A DNA stretch of 64,000 nucleotides. Origin: VRUE01 sp035318745 (GTDB taxonomy: Bacteria > Actinomycetota > Thermoleophilia > Solirubrobacterales > 70-9). Both the position numbers and the translations under genes were made by a program. Below, piece by piece: positions 61,131 through 64,000 of this stretch (within the stretch, counting starts at the first letter, position 1; every line of letters starts with the position of its first letter). The stretch is from contig DATHEA010000021.1 in the NCBI GenBank assembly GCA_035318745.1, positions 252,484 to 316,483 on the forward strand. Reading direction: 5' to 3'. Below the pieces are notes generated by a model, which ran no database searches, was not told the origin of the DNA, and saw only the letters and a program-made list of their open reading frames with translations.

Positions 61131-61658
61131 TCAGCTTTTGTCTTGTCGCTGCCGCTCGACCTCGGTGAGGGTTGCGATGTCGTCCAGATCACCCGGCCGC
61201 CCGGCTGCGCGCTTCATCCTGATCAGGTCGTCCAGCGAGACGATCGCGACGTCGTTGCCGTCCAGATCGACGACCAGAGCTCGTTCGCGCATCTCATCGA
61301 ACGCACGAGCTCCCTTTGGTTCCTTGAGGATGTGGATCTGACCGTGCCGCGTATGCAACGGCGGGACGATCGCGGCTACGGCGAGCCGTTCCGGATCGGT
61401 AATGGGGATCTCGCCCTCCGCCACTCCGCTGTCCGCGGGGCGAGCATCGAGTTCAACTAGCGCCGCACCCAGCCGGCGCAGGTTCTCGGGATTGGGATCG
61501 GGCGTCAGGTCGAGATCCATCGTGGTGCGTCGGTGACCGTGAACCTGGGTGGCCACACCGCCGATCACGACGTAATCGACATCGTGGCGAGCGAGTACGG
61601 CGATCAGCTCGCCTATGTCAAGCGGGCCCTCCGGTCCCACTTCGGGCTTCCCGCTCAT
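61131..61658 (-). CDS. Nucleotidyltransferase, likely toxin of a TA pair
   Basis: 175 residues. YVVIGGVATQVHGHRRTTMDLDLTPD provides the GG and D-x-D metal/nucleotide site of the minimal nucleotidyltransferases (AbiEii/MenT-like and DUF6036-like). The C-terminal part includes VVDLDGNDVAIVSLDDLIRMKRAAGRPGDLDDI, common in these proteins. Such enzymes can act as toxins that add nucleotides to tRNA, with an HTH or other antitoxin; that role here is inferred from the pair. It overlaps the XRE gene by 4 bp. Confidence 0.83.
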   Translation of the reverse strand: MSGKPEVGPEGPLDIGELIAVLARHDVDYVVIGGVATQVHGHRRTTMDLDLTPDPNPENLRRLGAALVELDARPADSGVAEGEIPITDPERLAVAAIVPPLHTRHGQIHILKEPKGARAFDEMRERALVVDLDGNDVAIVSLDDLIRMKRAAGRPGDLDDIATLTEVERQRQDKS

Positions 61659-62029
61659 CGTTCGCGCCTGACGGTTGCCGGATGCCCTTCGCTACGCGCC
61701 CGCTCTCCGGCAATTGCCAGTTGGGACGCCATCCGATTCCAGCTCGATGCCTCACTCAGACGCTCGCTTGGAGACATCGCGCCGGACGCCGCAAGCTCCG
61801 ACTGCGGCACCGGGCCCTCGAGCGGCTCGATGCTAAGCACCGGACGGCGGCCCAGCGCCAGCAAGAGCTGGCCGAGGCGCTCCAACGTGGGCGTCTCGGT
61901 CCCACGCTCGATCCGGCTGATCGCGTCCTGACTGGTTCCCGCGCGCAACGCGAGCCGGCGCTGGCTAAGCCCCTGCTGCTCGCGGGCTTCGCGGAGGACA
62001 CCGCCAATCTTCAGGTTTTGACACCGCAT
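61655..62029 (-). CDS. XRE-family regulator, likely antitoxin
   Basis: 124 residues from ATG 62029. The HTH is classic: LREAREQQGLSQRRLALRAGTSQDAISRIERGTETPTLERLGQLL cut into helices at about 13-60. The C-terminal half (EASSWNRMASQLAIAGERARSEG) is probably the toxin-binding part. The start codon lies inside a perfect TTGACACC-N6-GGTGTCAA dyad, so the transcript may be leaderless and autorepressed. The stop overlaps the nucleotidyltransferase start, the antitoxin-first order of many TA operons. Confidence 0.85.
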   Translation of the reverse strand: MRCQNLKIGGVLREAREQQGLSQRRLALRAGTSQDAISRIERGTETPTLERLGQLLLALGRRPVLSIEPLEGPVPQSELAASGAMSPSERLSEASSWNRMASQLAIAGERARSEGHPATVRRER

Positions 62030-62039
62030 AAGGTGTCAA
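62018..62039 (-). promoter_or_regulatory. Operator palindrome of the XRE/nucleotidyltransferase operon
   Basis: TTGACACC (62018-62025) and GGTGTCAA (62032-62039) form a perfect 8-bp dyad with a 6-bp centre. The XRE start codon (62027-62029, minus strand) is in the centre. AT-rich sequence just upstream (TTATTATTG) could be the -10 of a leaderless promoter. Confidence 0.65.
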
Positions 62040-62052
62040 TAATAACGGTAAC

Positions 62053-62679
62053 TCAGACCTGGCCGTCGTAGAAGCCGTGCCGGGCGAGTGGCTCGACCAG
62101 CTCGTGCTCCTCGTAGGAGAGGTGGGAGAGCAGCGCGTCGGTGAGCAGGTCTAATGCGTCCTGGAGGCGGTCGAAGTCGCCGGGGTTGGAGATGTAGTGG
62201 ACGAGCGCGCCGTCGACGCTCTCGATCGCGTCGTGGATGACGAGGTGCTCCTCGGCGAGGCGCCCGATCACCGGCACGAGGTCGGCGTCGGCACGCTCCA
62301 GATGAGGGAAGACCGCGCTGTCCTCGAGCCCGTGGTGTCGGGTCACCGCGTTGCAGTAACGACTGCAAAAGGCGCCCATGGTCCAGTCGTTCTGGCGCAT
62401 CGCCATCTCGTTGAGGGCGGAGCGGGCGTCGCCAGCGGCGAGGGCGCCGTCGCGGACCTGGGTGACGATCTTGCGCAGCTCGGCGAGCTCCTTGCGCAGC
62501 ATGTCGTGGACGTCGATCAGGTGCTGACCGACCTGGCGACCCTCATCCGTATAAGTGACCTCGGGGCCGGAGCGCGAACGTCGCGGGCGCGAGGCCTCGT
62601 CCCAGGGAGCCTCGGCGCGAAGGCGCTCGCCGTCGTCCGCGGTCGGCGCGATGCCCAGGCGCTCGTATTCGTCAGCCAC
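62053..62679 (-). CDS. Hemerythrin HHE-domain protein
   Basis: 208 residues. An Arg-rich, charged N-terminus (1-50) precedes a four-helix bundle with di-iron ligands in VHDMLRKELAELR, RYCNAVTRHHGLEDSAVFPHL, EEHLVIHDAIESV and LLSHLSYEEHELVEPLARHGFY. Such proteins bind O2 or NO or repair Fe-S sites in other bacteria; the role here is not known. The gene is next to a HxlR regulator that may control it and ends 24 bp from the XRE operon start. Confidence 0.9.
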   Translation of the reverse strand: MADEYERLGIAPTADDGERLRAEAPWDEASRPRRSRSGPEVTYTDEGRQVGQHLIDVHDMLRKELAELRKIVTQVRDGALAAGDARSALNEMAMRQNDWTMGAFCSRYCNAVTRHHGLEDSAVFPHLERADADLVPVIGRLAEEHLVIHDAIESVDGALVHYISNPGDFDRLQDALDLLTDALLSHLSYEEHELVEPLARHGFYDGQV

Positions 62680-62695
62680 GATCTCCCCCGATCCT

Positions 62696-63013
62696 TTAGC
62701 GCTGCCCGGCGTCGAGTAGGCCGGCGACCAGCCCGGCGAGGCGCTTGCCTCGGCTCGTCAGTTGGTACTCGGTGTGCGGTGGGCGGCCCGGCACCAGGCG
62801 GCGCTCGATGATCCGCTCGGCCTCGAGCTGCTCGAGGCGGTCGGAGAGCGTCGTCGGCGAGACCCCCGGCAACGACTGGCGAAACTCGTTGAAGCGAACG
62901 GCGCCGCTGGCGCTGGCGTAGATCGTCGCCAGCGTCCAGCGGCGCTCGAGCAGGCTGGCGACCGCCCGCAGCTCGGGCGGGACCGGTGCGCAGCTACGAC
63001 ATCGCGGCGACAT
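62696..63013 (-). CDS. HxlR-type winged-helix regulator
   Basis: 105 residues. SLLERRWTLATIYASASGAVRFNEFRQSLPGVSPTTLSDRLEQLE is the HxlR fold, with the winged tip at VPGRPPHTEYQLTSRGKRLAG. It opens with CRSC, a redox-capable pair also seen in thiol-sensing members such as HypR. It starts inside the 3' end of lon (20-bp overlap) and precedes the hemerythrin gene by 16 bp, suggesting control of that gene. Confidence 0.9.
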   Translation of the reverse strand: MSPRCRSCAPVPPELRAVASLLERRWTLATIYASASGAVRFNEFRQSLPGVSPTTLSDRLEQLEAERIIERRLVPGRPPHTEYQLTSRGKRLAGLVAGLLDAGQR

Positions 63014-64000
63014 CTACCCCGCTCTCGACCGGCTCGAGGGCCAGCTCGAGCACCTCCTCGACGCTCATCACCGGGTGGAAGGTCATCTGCTCGCGCACCT
63101 CCTCGGGCACCTCATCGAGGTCGCCGCGGTTGCGCTCGGGCAGGATCACCTCGGTCAGCCCGGCCGCGTGGGCGGCGAGCACCTTCTGCTTCAGCCCGCC
63201 GATCGGCAGCACTCTGCCCTGCAGGGTCACCTCGCCGGTCATCCCGACGGTGTGCTTGACCGGCCGCCCGGAGAGCAGCGAGAACAGCGCCGTCGTCATC
63301 GCCGTGCCGGCGCTGGGGCCGTCCTTGGGGATTGCCCCGGCGGGCACGTGCAAGTGGAACTCGCGCTGGAAGCCGCCGTCGTCGATGCCGAGCTGCTCGC
63401 TGTGCGAGCGCACGTAGGAGAGCGCGATCCGCGCCGACTCCTTCATCACGTCGCCGAGCTGCCCGGTCAGGACGAGGCCCTTGTCGCCCTCCATCGCCGT
63501 CGCCTCGATGAAGAGCACGTCGCCGCCGGTGCCGGTGACGGCGAGTCCGGTCGATACGCCGGGAATCGCCGTGCGCTCGACCGACTCCTGGAAGAAGCGC
63601 TGGCGGCCGAGGGCATCGTGGACCGCATCGGAATCGAGCACGATTGGCTGCTCGGCCTCGCCCGAGGCGATCCGCGTCGCCGCCCCGCGCAGCAGCTTGC
63701 CCAGTTCACGCTCGAGCTGGCGCACGCCGGCCTCGCGGGTGTACTCGGCGACAACGCTGCGCAGCACGTCGTCTCCGGCCTCCACCTCGTCCGGCTCGAG
63801 CCCGTTGCGCTTCAACTGCCGCGGCAGCAGGTAGCCACGCGCGATCGCCAGCTTCTCCTCGGTCGTGTAGCCGTCGAAGGCGATCGTCTCCATGCGGTCG
63901 AGCAGCGGGGCCGGGATCGTGTCGGTCAGGTTTGCCGTCGCCAGGAAGACGACCTCGGAGAGGTCGACCTCGACGTCGAGGTAGTGGTCGCGGAACGAGT
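62994..64000 (-). CDS. lon: ATP-dependent protease Lon, 3' part (cut by window edge)
   Basis: The visible 335 codons cover the end of the AAA+ domain (LSEVVFLATANLTDTIPAPL, LLDRMETIAFDGYT), the sensor-2 helical part (GVRQLERELGKLLRGAATRI) and the whole protease domain. The catalytic Ser is in PKDGPSAGTAMTTAL and the Lys in PIGGLKQKVLAAHAAG. Lon degrades misfolded and regulatory proteins. The N-terminal and Walker A parts lie beyond position 64000. The stop lies within the HxlR gene start. Confidence 0.97.
   Translation of the reverse strand, partial: SFRDHYLDVEVDLSEVVFLATANLTDTIPAPLLDRMETIAFDGYTTEEKLAIARGYLLPRQLKRNGLEPDEVEAGDDVLRSVVAEYTREAGVRQLERELGKLLRGAATRIASGEAEQPIVLDSDAVHDALGRQRFFQESVERTAIPGVSTGLAVTGTGGDVLFIEATAMEGDKGLVLTGQLGDVMKESARIALSYVRSHSEQLGIDDGGFQREFHLHVPAGAIPKDGPSAGTAMTTALFSLLSGRPVKHTVGMTGEVTLQGRVLPIGGLKQKVLAAHAAGLTEVILPERNRGDLDEVPEEVREQMTFHPVMSVEEVLELALEPVESGVDVAAMS

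Overview
The window is GC-rich, densely coded bacterial chromosome, most likely from an actinomycetote of the Thermoleophilia/Solirubrobacterales kind. That placement is an inference. It rests on GC-skewed codon use, an ECF sigma factor with a TPR tail next to a DGPF protein, a DGPF/YCII protein, a HxlR regulator, perfect LexA boxes of the Gram-positive type, and a rod-shape mreBCD-mrdA-rodA cluster combined with actinobacterial-type small proteins. No rRNA is present to confirm it. One intact tRNA is visible, tRNA-Ala(GGC).

Layout. 1-4.1 kb: the end of a ComEA-like gene, a cupin, leuS and a SpoIIM-type membrane protein, all on the minus strand. 4.1-6.8 kb: an anchored hydrolase, a small His-rich exported protein, and a MerR regulator divergent from a two-gene metal/redox-stress type operon. 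6.8-28.8 kb: a long minus-strand housekeeping run read from right to left: clpX, valS, folC, ndk, maf, mreBCD, mrdA, rodA, rng, rplU, rpmA, obgE, proB, proA, nadD, rsfS and a DivIVA-like gene, ending beside tRNA-Ala. It links translation, cell elongation, proline synthesis and NAD synthesis. 28.9-33.3 kb: HU, an exported M23 peptidase, clpP, tig and a CtaG-like protein. 33.3-44.2 kb: accessory metabolism (GH15 glucosidase, fatty-acid desaturase, class-III alcohol dehydrogenase with formate dehydrogenase, glutamate decarboxylase), two small winged-helix proteins, a decayed PucR regulator, a Ser/Thr kinase and a YegP-like protein behind a LexA box. 44.2-51.6 kb: a minus-strand cluster of exported proteins (sulfatase, repeat propeller, FGE-like protein, SnoaL-like protein, CocE-type hydrolase). 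51.6-53.2 kb: the DGPF-ECF42 pair. 53.2-57.1 kb: a small accessory island. 57.1-64 kb: an SDR, DUF488, PII-amtB, nitronate monooxygenase, a nucleotidyltransferase/XRE toxin-antitoxin-like pair, hemerythrin, HxlR and the 3' end of lon.

The most interesting part is the 53.5-55.4 kb pair. A phage Gp37/Gp68-type protein with a three-cysteine motif is translationally coupled to its TcmP partner, whose motifs look like a SAM-dependent methyltransferase. A perfect LexA (SOS) box lies just upstream. This suggests a DNA-damage-induced repair, modification or defence module of unknown chemistry. Other points of note: three genes whose family N-termini require non-standard start codons (folC ATA, M23 peptidase CTG, ECF42 sigma CTG); a non-coding stretch between obgE and rpmA with a tRNA-like fold, mutually exclusive pairings and an intrinsic terminator; two copies of a nested hairpin; a PII protein lacking Tyr-51; and an XRE antitoxin gene whose start codon lies inside its own likely operator.
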